A stretch of 10,340 bases of DNA, taken from assembly GCA_020851015.1 (NCBI GenBank), contig JADZDN010000054.1:1-10340 (forward strand), given 5' to 3'. A program made the position numbers and the translations under genes. Under the pieces are notes generated by a model. It ran no database searches and was not told where the DNA came from. It saw nothing but the letters and a program-made list of their open reading frames with translations. Source of the DNA: Alphaproteobacteria bacterium (GTDB taxonomy: Bacteria > Pseudomonadota > Alphaproteobacteria > JAEULC01). Positions 1 to 6,849 of this stretch are shown here, in pieces (the first letter of the stretch is position 1; each line of letters opens with the position of its first letter).

Positions 1-399
1 CAGCGGTGCCACGGCGCGGGTGAAGGCCTGCTCCTCGTTGATCTGGTCGTCGATCAGCGGCTTGATCCCGGCCTGGTAGGACTCCTCGACCACCGGGGCC
101 ATCACGAAGAAGGTCAGGAACATCGCCAGGCTGATCAGCACCGCGTTGGGCGGGGCCTGCTGCACGCCCATCGCGCTGCGCAGGAACGACAGCACCACGA
201 CGATGCGCGTGAACGACGTCACCATGACCAGGATGCCGGGGGCGAGGCTGAGGATCGTGGTCAGCGCGATGAGTTGCAGGAGCCCGCCGGACAGCGAGCC
301 CGACTGGCCGAGGTCCAGCGTGACGGTCTGCGCCACGGCCGGGCCGCCGAGCAACAGCATTGCCAGCCCAAACGCGGAAAGGATCGCGCCGCGGCGCAT
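1..399 (-). CDS. fliP: Flagellar export-gate protein FliP (C-terminus outside window)
   Basis: FliP forms the pentameric core of the FliP-FliQ-FliR export gate of the flagellar type III secretion system, in the inner membrane inside the MS ring. Only the first 133 codons are present; the gene leaves the window at its left edge, so no stop is seen. The start is the ATG at 399, whose A is shared with the fliO stop codon (TGATG), which implies translational coupling. Residues 1-22 look like a cleavable signal peptide (hydrophobic core, then AVA before QT), as is usual for FliP. The conserved first transmembrane block follows, with LSLAPGILVMVTSFTRIVVV and then LSFLRSAMGVQQAPPNAVL, and then a second hydrophobic segment ending FFVMAPVV. 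These stretches are diagnostic of the family. It is the last gene visible in the minus-strand group with fliO and the FlhB-tail paralogue. Confidence 0.97.
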   Translation of the reverse strand, partial: MRRGAILSAFGLAMLLLGGPAVAQTVTLDLGQSGSLSGGLLQLIALTTILSLAPGILVMVTSFTRIVVVLSFLRSAMGVQQAPPNAVLISLAMFLTFFVMAPVVEESYQAGIKPLIDDQINEEQAFTRAVAPL

Positions 400-698
400 C
401 ACCGGACGCTTTCCGCCGGCGGCGCGCCCGCGCCACCCGCGACGCCGGACTCGACGACCAGGTCATGGGTCGCGCCCAGCAGCAGCAGGTGCTCGACGCC
501 GTCGCGCCGCACCAGCACCAGGCGGCGGCGGGCGTCGATCGGGGCCACCTCGACCACGGCCACGCGGCGTCCGCGCTTGCCGTACTGGGCTGCCATGCCG
601 CGCGGGCCGAAGCGGCGGATGACCCAGGCGAGCGCCGCGATCAGCCCCAGCACGAAGGCGAGCGCGGCGACGAACTTCAGATAGGCGACCAGGTCCAT
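399..698 (-). CDS. fliO: Flagellar biosynthesis protein FliO
   Basis: FliO is a small membrane protein that helps assemble or stabilise the FliP ring of the flagellar export gate. This 99-residue protein has one N-terminal transmembrane segment (about residues 7-27, rich in A, L, V), then basic residues (RRFGPRG) and a small cytoplasmic domain of beta-strand character. That domain contains RRVAVVEVAPIDARRRLVLVRRDGVEHLLLLG, the pattern of the FliO domain (given in pieces: VAVVEVAPIDARRRLVLVRR followed by DGVEHLLLLG). The C-terminus is A/G/P-rich. I chose the ATG at 698 because it directly precedes the membrane segment; the frame stays open further upstream but there it overlaps the preceding gene and has no family likeness. 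The gene starts five bases after the preceding stop, and its own stop overlaps the fliP start. FliO is poorly conserved, so the call also rests on its position before fliP. Confidence 0.88.
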   Translation of the reverse strand: MDLVAYLKFVAALAFVLGLIAALAWVIRRFGPRGMAAQYGKRGRRVAVVEVAPIDARRRLVLVRRDGVEHLLLLGATHDLVVESGVAGGAGAPPAESVR

Positions 699-703
699 CG
701 CGG

Positions 704-1042
704 TCAGCCGGCCGCCTGCTCGCGCCGCGCGGCTTCGCGCACGGCCGGCGGGATGCCGCCGTTGAGGCGGTAGAGGTAGGACAGGATCTCGGCGACGGCG
801 GTAAAGGCCTCCAGGGGGATGAGCTGGTCGAGCTCGACGGCTTGGAGCAGGGCGGCGAGGTCGGCGTCCTCGCGCACCTTGATGTCGTTGGCGAAGGCCA
901 GGCGGAGAATGTCCTCCGCCTCCTTGCCCTTGCCCTTGGCGACGACGCGCGGCGCCGTGTCGCGCGTCGCGTCGTAGCGCAACGCGACGGCCACCGGAGA
1001 CTTCTCCGATCCGCGCCGGTCCGGCCTGTCCGAGCTTGCCAC
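704..1042 (-). CDS. Stand-alone FlhB C-terminal-domain paralogue (FlhX/YlqH-like)
   Basis: This is a 112-residue cytoplasmic protein that matches only the part of FlhB downstream of its autocleavage site. Residues 15-98 (SPVAVALRYDATRDTAPRVV onward, ending about ILSYLYRLNGG) align by eye with residues 275-357 of the full-length FlhB in this same window (THYAVALKYDAERMNAPRLV onward, ending GYVMKLKG). Shared features include the VALxYD strand, the APRxVAKG motif and the VELDQxIP helix cap. The NPTH cleavage motif and all membrane segments are absent. Related small proteins (FlhX in Helicobacter, YlqH in Bacillus) can stand in for the processed FlhB tail; whether this one does is inference. The start is GTG at 1042, the only common start codon after an in-frame stop near 1117. 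It lies five bases before fliO, so it is probably in one operon with fliO and fliP. Confidence 0.88.
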   Translation of the reverse strand: MASSDRPDRRGSEKSPVAVALRYDATRDTAPRVVAKGKGKEAEDILRLAFANDIKVREDADLAALLQAVELDQLIPLEAFTAVAEILSYLYRLNGGIPPAVREAARREQAAG

Positions 1043-1109
1043 GGCTGTTCTGCCCCATCGCCGTCGCGTTCGCGCGCGGCCCTGGGACTTTTGGCCAACA
1101 AGGTAAATA

Positions 1110-1146
1110 ATCGCTTAAATTCGAGCGATCCCGGCGCTCGCGCCGG
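1110..1146 (-). terminator. Two adjacent inverted repeats after csrA, possible terminator
   Basis: Reading the minus strand after the csrA stop, there is a GC-rich perfect inverted repeat (1131-1146, arms CCGGCG/CGCCGG with a 4-base loop). It is followed at once by a second one (1110-1129, arms ATCGCT/AGCGAT with an 8-base A+T-rich loop), after which the strand reads TATTTACC. The run of U is short, so this is a weak intrinsic terminator at best. The second repeat could instead be an operator or attenuator for the fliO-fliP group. Confidence 0.35.
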
Positions 1147-1168
1147 CCGCGGCGTGCCTGACGCTACC

Positions 1169-1402
1169 TCAGGTCTGGCGCCGCGTCGCCTGGTTTGGCG
1201 TGGTGATAGGCTGGTCGGCGGGCGCGCCCACCAGCTCGCGCTCCGCCTTGATGCGCTCGTAGAGTTCGCGCCGCAGCACGCTGGCATGCGGCGGAAACGT
1301 GCATCCCAACTTGACCGACTTCCCGCGAACCTCGACGACCGTTATCTCAATCTCGCCATTGATGATGACGGACTCGCCTACCTTGCGCGTCAAGAACAGC
1401 AT
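1169..1402 (-). CDS. csrA: Carbon storage regulator CsrA (RsmA family)
   Basis: CsrA is a small dimeric RNA-binding protein that blocks or adjusts translation by binding GGA motifs in mRNA leaders; in many bacteria it controls motility and flagellin synthesis. The 77-residue product begins MLFLTRKVGESVIINGEIEI, the classic first strands of the family, followed by VVEVRGKSVKLG and then VLRRELYERIKAE. The last segment keeps the arginine region that contacts RNA. The usual core is about 60 residues; here there is an added 17-residue polar tail. I chose the ATG at 1402 because the family always starts with this strand and a strong GGGAGGGG ribosome site precedes it; the ATG at 1459 would add 19 unrelated residues. 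It is divergent from flgB and followed in the same direction by the FlhB-tail gene, 126 bases away. No fliW, the usual CsrA antagonist, is seen in the window. Confidence 0.97.
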   Translation of the reverse strand: MLFLTRKVGESVIINGEIEITVVEVRGKSVKLGCTFPPHASVLRRELYERIKAERELVGAPADQPITTPNQATRRQT

Positions 1403-1418
1403 GCAGCCCCTCCCTGCA
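1402..1418 (-). promoter_or_regulatory. csrA leader hairpin with GGA-containing ribosome site in the loop
   Basis: On the minus strand a 5-bp stem TGCAG/CTGCA encloses the 7-base loop GGAGGGG, which is the csrA ribosome binding site. The last A of the stem is the A of the ATG start. A GGA in a hairpin loop over a ribosome site is the known layout of CsrA binding sites, so this is a strong candidate for CsrA repressing its own translation. Binding is inferred. Confidence 0.55.
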
Positions 1419-1461
1419 CAGCGGCCAAGCCTTTTCCAGGCCAATTGAACCGCCGGCACCG

Positions 1462-1471
1462 ACAGTACTGT
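1462..1471. promoter_or_regulatory. Perfect 10-bp palindrome ACAGTACTGT between csrA and flgB
   Basis: The sequence is self-complementary over ten bases and sits between the CtrA box and the csrA start. It could be an operator half or a short dimer-binding site for an unknown regulator. No family is recognised, and a 10-bp palindrome can occur by chance. Confidence 0.25.
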
Positions 1472-1497
1472 AGATCAGCAATTTAGTAAAATGCGCT

Positions 1498-1512
1498 TTA
1501 ACTCCGTCTTAA
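1498..1512. promoter_or_regulatory. CtrA box TTAA-N7-TTAA in the csrA/flgB divergent region
   Basis: TTAACTCCGTCTTAA matches the full CtrA consensus TTAA-N7-TTAA on both half-sites; a further TTAA follows at 1522-1525. CtrA is the cell-cycle and motility response regulator of alphaproteobacteria and commonly activates early flagellar operons. The box lies 78 bases before the flgB start and 95 before the csrA start, so it could serve either direction. On the minus strand the outer half-site could overlap a -35 (TTAAGA), with a weak -10 near 1484-1489. The rest of 1403-1590 is A+T-richer than its surroundings and holds no gene. Confidence 0.65.
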
Positions 1513-1590
1513 TTTATTGGCTTAAGAATGCAGGTCCTAGCCCAGCAAAGGCGCCGGCGATGGGGTCGCGCCACCGGGCAGAGAACCGCG

Positions 1591-2028
1591 ATGGACCTTA
1601 ACAATCTCGCCGTGTTCGGCCTGATGCGCAAGCGCATGGCCTGGCTGACGGACCGCCAGGCCGTCCTGGCCCAGAATCTGGCCAATGCCGATACGCCGAA
1701 CTACGCTTCCAAGGACCTGGCCGAGCCCGATTTCAAGCGGGTGCTGGAGGCCTACGGGATCGGCAATGGCAAGGCGGGCGGCGGTGCCGCGTCCAGCGGG
1801 CCGGTCCGCCTCGCGGCCACCAATGCGGGGCACGTCCAGCCGCCGACGCCCGAAGCGCGCGTTCAGCGCGTGGGCGCGAAAGGCGGCGCCGAGCGCTCGC
1901 CGGGCGGCAACGATGTCAGCGTCGAGGACCAGATTTCGAAGGTCACCGAGACGCAGATGGACTATCAGCTGACCACCAACCTCTATCGCAAGCATCTTGC
2001 GATGATCAAGTCGGTGCTGCGGCGCTGA
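1591..2028 (+). CDS. flgB: Flagellar proximal rod protein FlgB
   Basis: FlgB is part of the proximal rod of the flagellar basal body, exported through the flagellar type III gate to the periplasm. The 145-residue product starts MDLNNLAVFGLMRKRMAWLT and carries the rod-protein N-terminal motif LAQNLANADTPNY at residues 26-38, followed by SKDLAEPDFKRVL. The middle (about residues 56-100) is an A/G/P-rich variable stretch. The C-terminus has the helical segment found in rod proteins (EDQISKVTETQMDYQLTTNL, then YRKHLAMIKSVL). Size fits the family (about 130-150). I chose the ATG at 1591; an in-frame ATG at 1528 would add 21 residues rich in Q and R with no family match. The ribosome site is weak (GCAGAGAA). 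First gene of the six-gene plus-strand operon, behind a CtrA box. Confidence 0.95.
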   Translation: MDLNNLAVFGLMRKRMAWLTDRQAVLAQNLANADTPNYASKDLAEPDFKRVLEAYGIGNGKAGGGAASSGPVRLAATNAGHVQPPTPEARVQRVGAKGGAERSPGGNDVSVEDQISKVTETQMDYQLTTNLYRKHLAMIKSVLRR

Positions 2029-2045
2029 GGGCAGGGAGCGGGCAG

Positions 2046-2459
2046 ATGGATCTGAAGGATTCGGTGACGATCGCGACCTCGGGCCTGGCCGCGCAGGGCA
2101 AGCGCCTGCGCGTGACGGCGGAGAACCTGGCCAACGCCAACACCACCGCGCGTGCGCCCGGCGGCGATCCGTTCAAGCGCAAGACGATCACCTTCCGCAG
2201 CGAACTGGACCGCGCGACCGGCGTGCAAAAGGTCAAGGTCGACCGCATCAAGCCGGACACGAAGTCGGAGTTCGGGCGGAAATACGATCCCTCGCACCCC
2301 GCCGCGGACGCCCAGGGCTACGTCAAGACACCGAACGTCAACGCGCTTTCCGAGGCGATGGACATGCGCGAGGCCCAGACCAGCTACGAGGCCAACCTGC
2401 AGGTCGTGCGCGCGTCCCGCGGCATGATGAGCAGCACGGTCGATCTGCTGCGCGACTAG
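2046..2459 (+). CDS. flgC: Flagellar proximal rod protein FlgC
   Basis: FlgC is another proximal rod subunit, stacked with FlgB and FlgF above the MS ring. The 137-residue product opens with the rod N-terminal helix (SVTIATSGLAAQGKRLRVTA) and the motif AENLANANTTARAPGGDPFK at residues 25-44; AENLAN-A-TTAR with the following GGDP is typical of FlgC. The mid-region contains PSHPAADAQGYVKTPNVNAL, a signature near the C-terminal third. The C-terminal helix reads MDMREAQTSYEANLQVVRAS. Length matches the family. The start is supported by a strong A/G-rich ribosome site (GGGAGCGGGCAG) just upstream. It lies 17 bases after flgB. The leader contains GCAGGGAG, the same octamer as the csrA ribosome site, so it is a possible CsrA target. 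Confidence 0.97.
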   Translation: MDLKDSVTIATSGLAAQGKRLRVTAENLANANTTARAPGGDPFKRKTITFRSELDRATGVQKVKVDRIKPDTKSEFGRKYDPSHPAADAQGYVKTPNVNALSEAMDMREAQTSYEANLQVVRASRGMMSSTVDLLRD

Positions 2460-2491
2460 CACGCAAACCACAGCAAGGACGGAGTTCCGCC

Positions 2492-2800
2492 ATGGCCGCA
2501 CCGATCACCAGCGCGACCGCTGCCTATGCCTCGGCGCTGGCCAAGTCCGACGCGCCGGGCATGGATCCGCCGGCCGGCGACGGCAGCAGCTTCGCCGGCG
2601 CGCTGAAGAGCGCGATCGGCTCGGTCGTGCAAGACGTGCATGCCAGCGAAAAAGCCACGGTTGCCGGCATCGCCAGCAAGACCGGGCTTGCCGAGGTGGT
2701 CAACGCCGTCAACAACGCGGACGTCGCGTTGCAGGCCGCGCTGGCCGTGCGCGACCGCATGGTGCAGGCCTACCAGGAAGTCCTGCGCATGCCGATGTAG
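2492..2800 (+). CDS. fliE: Flagellar MS-ring/rod junction protein FliE
   Basis: FliE is the adaptor between the FliF MS ring and the rod, and the first substrate exported by the flagellar type III system. The 102-residue product has a variable, A/P/G-rich first half and the conserved second half. That half contains SSFAGALKSAIGSVVQDVHA and then LAEVVNAVNNADVALQAALA followed by VRDRMVQAYQEVLRMPM at the very C-terminus. The V-RD-M--AYQEV-RM-M ending is diagnostic. Length matches the usual 95-110. The ATG has a clear GGACGGAG ribosome site. It follows flgC by 32 bases; the same order flgB-flgC-fliE is widespread. Confidence 0.97.
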   Translation: MAAPITSATAAYASALAKSDAPGMDPPAGDGSSFAGALKSAIGSVVQDVHASEKATVAGIASKTGLAEVVNAVNNADVALQAALAVRDRMVQAYQEVLRMPM

Positions 2801-2814
2801 CCTGCCGGGCTTGG

Positions 2815-2831
2815 GCGGCCGAAAGGGCCGC
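2815..2831 (+). other. RNA hairpin in the fliE-fliQ gap
   Basis: Arms GCGGCC and GGCCGC enclose the loop GAAAG, in the 44-base gap between fliE and fliQ. There is no U tract, so it is unlikely to be a full terminator. It may stabilise or separate the rod and export-gate parts of the transcript, or affect access to the fliQ ribosome site (GGGG, 2836-2839). The role is inferred. Confidence 0.35.
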
Positions 2832-2844
2832 TAGTGGGGCGCGC

Positions 2845-3111
2845 GTGAACGAAACCGAAGTGCTCGATATCGGCCGCGAAGCGATCTGGGTGATGATCAA
2901 GGCGGCCGGGCCGCTGATGATGCTCGCGCTGGTCGTGGGCCTGGCGATCTCGATCTTCCAGGCGCTGACCCAGATCCAGGAAGCGACGCTCACCTTCGTT
3001 CCCAAGATGGTCGTGCTGTTCGTGGGCATGCTGCTGCTTCTGCCGTTCATGCTGTCGGTGCTGCGCGGATTCACCCTCGAGCTGTTCGACCGCATCGTCG
3101 GCATGGGCTAG
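2845..3111 (+). CDS. fliQ: Flagellar export-gate protein FliQ
   Basis: FliQ is a small two-helix membrane protein; four copies pack around FliP-FliR in the export gate. The 88-residue product has the expected hairpin of two membrane segments (about residues 17-37 and 52-73), joined by the conserved loop FQALTQIQEATLTFVPKMVV. The G-A-SIFQA-TQIQE-TL-F-PK pattern is diagnostic. The C-terminal part reads FTLELFDRIVGMG. Length is the family norm (about 88-90). The start is a GTG at 2845; it is the only sensible start before residue 1 of the family alignment, with GGGG a few bases upstream. It lies 18 bases before fliR. Confidence 0.97.
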   Translation: MNETEVLDIGREAIWVMIKAAGPLMMLALVVGLAISIFQALTQIQEATLTFVPKMVVLFVGMLLLLPFMLSVLRGFTLELFDRIVGMG

Positions 3112-3129
3112 CGGGCCGGGCCGCCGCTT

Positions 3130-3894
3130 ATGCTCGACAGGCTGATCCAGGCCGACCTTTTCGCTATCATGCTGATCTTCGCCCGCTTCGGCTCGGCCAT
3201 GATGGTCCTGCCCGGGTTGGGCCAGCAGACCGTGCCGATGCGGGTGCGGCGGGTGCTCGCCGTCGCGGTGTCGCTGGCGGCCGCGCCGGCGGTGGCGCCG
3301 ATGGTGCCGAAGATGCCGGAAAGCATGCTCTCGATGGTCATGATCGTGCTCGGCGAGGTGCTGATCGGGTTCTTCATCGGCACGCTCGCCAACATCCTGG
3401 CCTCCGCGCTGCAAATCGCCGGCATGATCATGGCGTTCCAGTCGAACCTCGCCTCGGCGACGATCTTCAACCCCATGCTGGCGCAGGAAGTCTCGGCGTT
3501 CGGCTCGATGCTCGCGACGCTGGCGATGGTCCTGATCTTCGTGACCAACCTCGACCACCAGGCGATCGCGGCGCTGGTGGACAGCTACCGGCTGTTCGCG
3601 CCGGGCGCCGTTCCGGACGCGCAGCTGATGACGCTGGCCCTGACGCGCATCGTATCGGAAAGCTTCCGCCTAGCCGTGCAACTCGCCGCGCCGTTCCTCG
3701 TACTGAGCTTCGTCTTCAACGTGGGCCTGGGCCTGCTCGCGCGGATGGTGCCGCAGATGCAGGTGTTCTTCGTCGGCATCCCGCTTCAGATCCTGGGCGC
3801 GCTGGCGGTACTGGCGATAACCCTGTCGGCCGGGCTGGGGTGGTTCTTGCAGCACTACGCCCAACTCTTCGAGCAGGTCATGGCGGGGCGATAG
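3130..3894 (+). CDS. fliR: Flagellar export-gate protein FliR
   Basis: FliR completes the export-gate core with FliP and FliQ in the inner membrane. The 254-residue product is polytopic. It contains the N-terminal block FARFGSAMMVLPGLGQQTVP followed by MRVRRVLAVAVSLAAAPAV, then LGEVLIGFFIGTLANILASA and the AGMIMAFQ segment. These are typical FliR/SpaR/YscT family positions (R-G-----P--G---VP-R-R). The second half has LAAPFLVLSFVFNVGLGLLA, RMVPQMQVFFVGIPLQILGA, the conserved P-M-VF-VG-P motif, and a C-terminal membrane segment. Length is normal (about 250-260). The ribosome site is GC-rich and weak, so coupling from fliQ is likely. The fliR stop is three bases before the flhB start; the two proteins work together and are fused in some bacteria. 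Confidence 0.97.
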   Translation: MLDRLIQADLFAIMLIFARFGSAMMVLPGLGQQTVPMRVRRVLAVAVSLAAAPAVAPMVPKMPESMLSMVMIVLGEVLIGFFIGTLANILASALQIAGMIMAFQSNLASATIFNPMLAQEVSAFGSMLATLAMVLIFVTNLDHQAIAALVDSYRLFAPGAVPDAQLMTLALTRIVSESFRLAVQLAAPFLVLSFVFNVGLGLLARMVPQMQVFFVGIPLQILGALAVLAITLSAGLGWFLQHYAQLFEQVMAGR

Positions 3895-3897
3895 GCC

Positions 3898-4983
3898 ATG
3901 GCGGATAGCGACCGCGAGCAGGACGATACGGCGAAGACCGAGGAGCCCACGTCAAAGCGCCTGCAGGAGGCGCGGGACAAGGGGCAGGTGCCGACGTCGC
4001 GCGAGGTCGGGAACGCGGTGATCCTGCTGGCGGGCACGGTCGCCCTCGCGGCGATGGGCGCCGACGCGGCCTCGCGGATTTTCTGGTCGCTGCGGGCCTT
4101 CGTCGAGCGGCCGCACAGCTTCATGCTCGATCCCGACGCGACGGCGACGCTGTTGTGGGCGGTGTCCAACGAGGTCGGGCTGGCGGTGCTGCCGGTCTTG
4201 GCGCTGCTGATGATCGTGGGCGTGGGCTCGAGCCTGATCCAGCACGGCTGGGTCGTCTCGGCCGAGGGCCTCAAGCCGCACTGGAACAAGCTGTCGCCGC
4301 TGGGCGGGCTGAAGCGCATGTTCTCCAAGCGCGGCCTCGTCGAGCTGGGCAAGAGCCTGTTCAAGGTCACCATCGTCGGCGCCGCCGCCCTGACGGCGGT
4401 CATGCCGTGGCTGACCGGCATCGAGCAATGGGTGGGGCTTGGGATCGCGGACATGCTGTCGACCACGATGGCGCTGACTTTGCGCATGCTCACGGGCGTG
4501 GTGGCGGCCATGTTCCTGATCGCCGCGCTCGACTACGGCTATCAGTGGTGGGATCACCACCGCCAGATGCGCATGACCAAGCAGGAGGTGCGCGACGAAG
4601 GCAAGCAGCAGGAGGGCGATCCGCACATCAAGGGCAAGATCCGCGCCCTGCGGGTGCAACGCGCGCGCCGGCGCATGATGCAGCAGGTGCCCGAGGCGGA
4701 CGTGGTCGTGACCAACCCGACCCACTACGCGGTCGCCCTGAAATACGACGCCGAGCGGATGAATGCGCCGCGCCTGGTGGCCAAAGGCGTGGACCAAGTC
4801 GCGCTGCGCATCCGCGAGGTGGCCGAGGAGCACGGCGTGCCGCTGATGGAGAACCCGCCGCTGGCGCGGGCGCTCTATGCCGGCGTCGAGCTGGACCAGG
4901 AAATTCCCGAAGAGCACTACCGCGCCGTGGCGCAGATCATCGGCTACGTTATGAAGCTCAAGGGCCGCAAGCTGCCGGCCTGA
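3898..4983 (+). CDS. flhB: Flagellar export substrate-specificity switch protein FlhB
   Basis: FlhB is the export-gate subunit that switches the flagellar type III system from rod/hook to filament substrates after self-cleavage. The 361-residue product begins with the family hallmark EEPTSKRLQEARDKGQVPTS (residues 15-34). Four membrane segments follow up to about residue 210, including the stretch KPHWNKLSPLGGLKRMFSKR. The cytoplasmic domain then contains KGKIRALRVQRARRRMMQQV. The autocleavage motif NPTH is intact at residues 273-276 (cut between N273 and P274 in known homologues), within VVVTNPTHYAVALKYD. The tail has GVPLMENPPLARALY and VELDQEIPEEHYRAVAQII. Length matches the family. It is the last gene of the operon. 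A second gene encoding only a tail-like domain is at 704-1042 on the other strand. Confidence 0.98.
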   Translation: MADSDREQDDTAKTEEPTSKRLQEARDKGQVPTSREVGNAVILLAGTVALAAMGADAASRIFWSLRAFVERPHSFMLDPDATATLLWAVSNEVGLAVLPVLALLMIVGVGSSLIQHGWVVSAEGLKPHWNKLSPLGGLKRMFSKRGLVELGKSLFKVTIVGAAALTAVMPWLTGIEQWVGLGIADMLSTTMALTLRMLTGVVAAMFLIAALDYGYQWWDHHRQMRMTKQEVRDEGKQQEGDPHIKGKIRALRVQRARRRMMQQVPEADVVVTNPTHYAVALKYDAERMNAPRLVAKGVDQVALRIREVAEEHGVPLMENPPLARALYAGVELDQEIPEEHYRAVAQIIGYVMKLKGRKLPA

Positions 4984-5002
4984 CGCGCCGAGCCCTGCCC
5001 GG

Positions 5003-5018
5003 TTACCCATTCGTTAAC
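5003..5018. promoter_or_regulatory. CtrA-like box TTAC-N7-TTAAC upstream of the MASE1 kinase
   Basis: The sequence TTACCCATTCGTTAACCAT has one half-site off by a single base and the other identical to the known strong form TTAACCAT. It lies in the 149-base gap between flhB and the kinase, 115 bases before the chosen kinase start. The ends also form a short inverted repeat, GGTTA/TAACC. It is followed by A+T-rich DNA (TTATATGAAGAAAGTAAT) that could hold a -10. Binding is inferred. Confidence 0.5.
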
Positions 5019-5038
5019 CATTATATGAAGAAAGTAAT

Positions 5039-5066
5039 AGCCGGATCGGCAAGCGGCCTTCCGGCT
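5039..5066 (+). terminator. Hairpin downstream of flhB, possible terminator or kinase leader structure
   Basis: A 7-bp stem AGCCGGA/TCCGGCT (5039-5045 with 5060-5066) encloses an inner GGC/GCC stem with a 5-base loop. No U tract follows (CCTTGACC), so it is not a classic intrinsic terminator. It may partly end the flagellar operon, or lie in the leader of the kinase if that gene is transcribed from the CtrA-like promoter just upstream. Confidence 0.35.
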
Positions 5067-5132
5067 CCTTGACCGGCCTGTCGCGGTACGGGGCTCGTGC
5101 CCGCGCGGCGACGCAGCGTACGGGCAGCCAGC

Positions 5133-6839
<1,707 letters not shown>

Positions 6840-6849
6840 GGCGCCGGCA

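Noticed and set aside
1425..1443. Possible sigma-54 promoter on the minus strand before csrA
   Set aside because: TGGC and GC have the right spacing, but the -12 element reads AGGC rather than TTGC and would place the start almost on the ribosome site.
1519..1531. Possible sigma-54 promoter (TGGC, then GC) before flgB
   Set aside because: The GG and GC elements are nine bases apart instead of the required ten, and the TTGC element is not matched. The CtrA box is a better explanation.
1528..1590. Longer flgB start at the ATG at 1528
   Set aside because: The added 21 residues are Q/R-rich and outside the family alignment, and the extension would cover the probable leader.
3952..5010. A 352-codon minus-strand open frame opposite flhB
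   Set aside because: An antisense shadow of a certain gene; composition is dominated by H, R, Q and L.
5091..5102. Short inverted repeat GGGC-TCGT-GCCC before the kinase
   Set aside because: Four-base arms are expected often by chance at this GC content, and no U tract follows.
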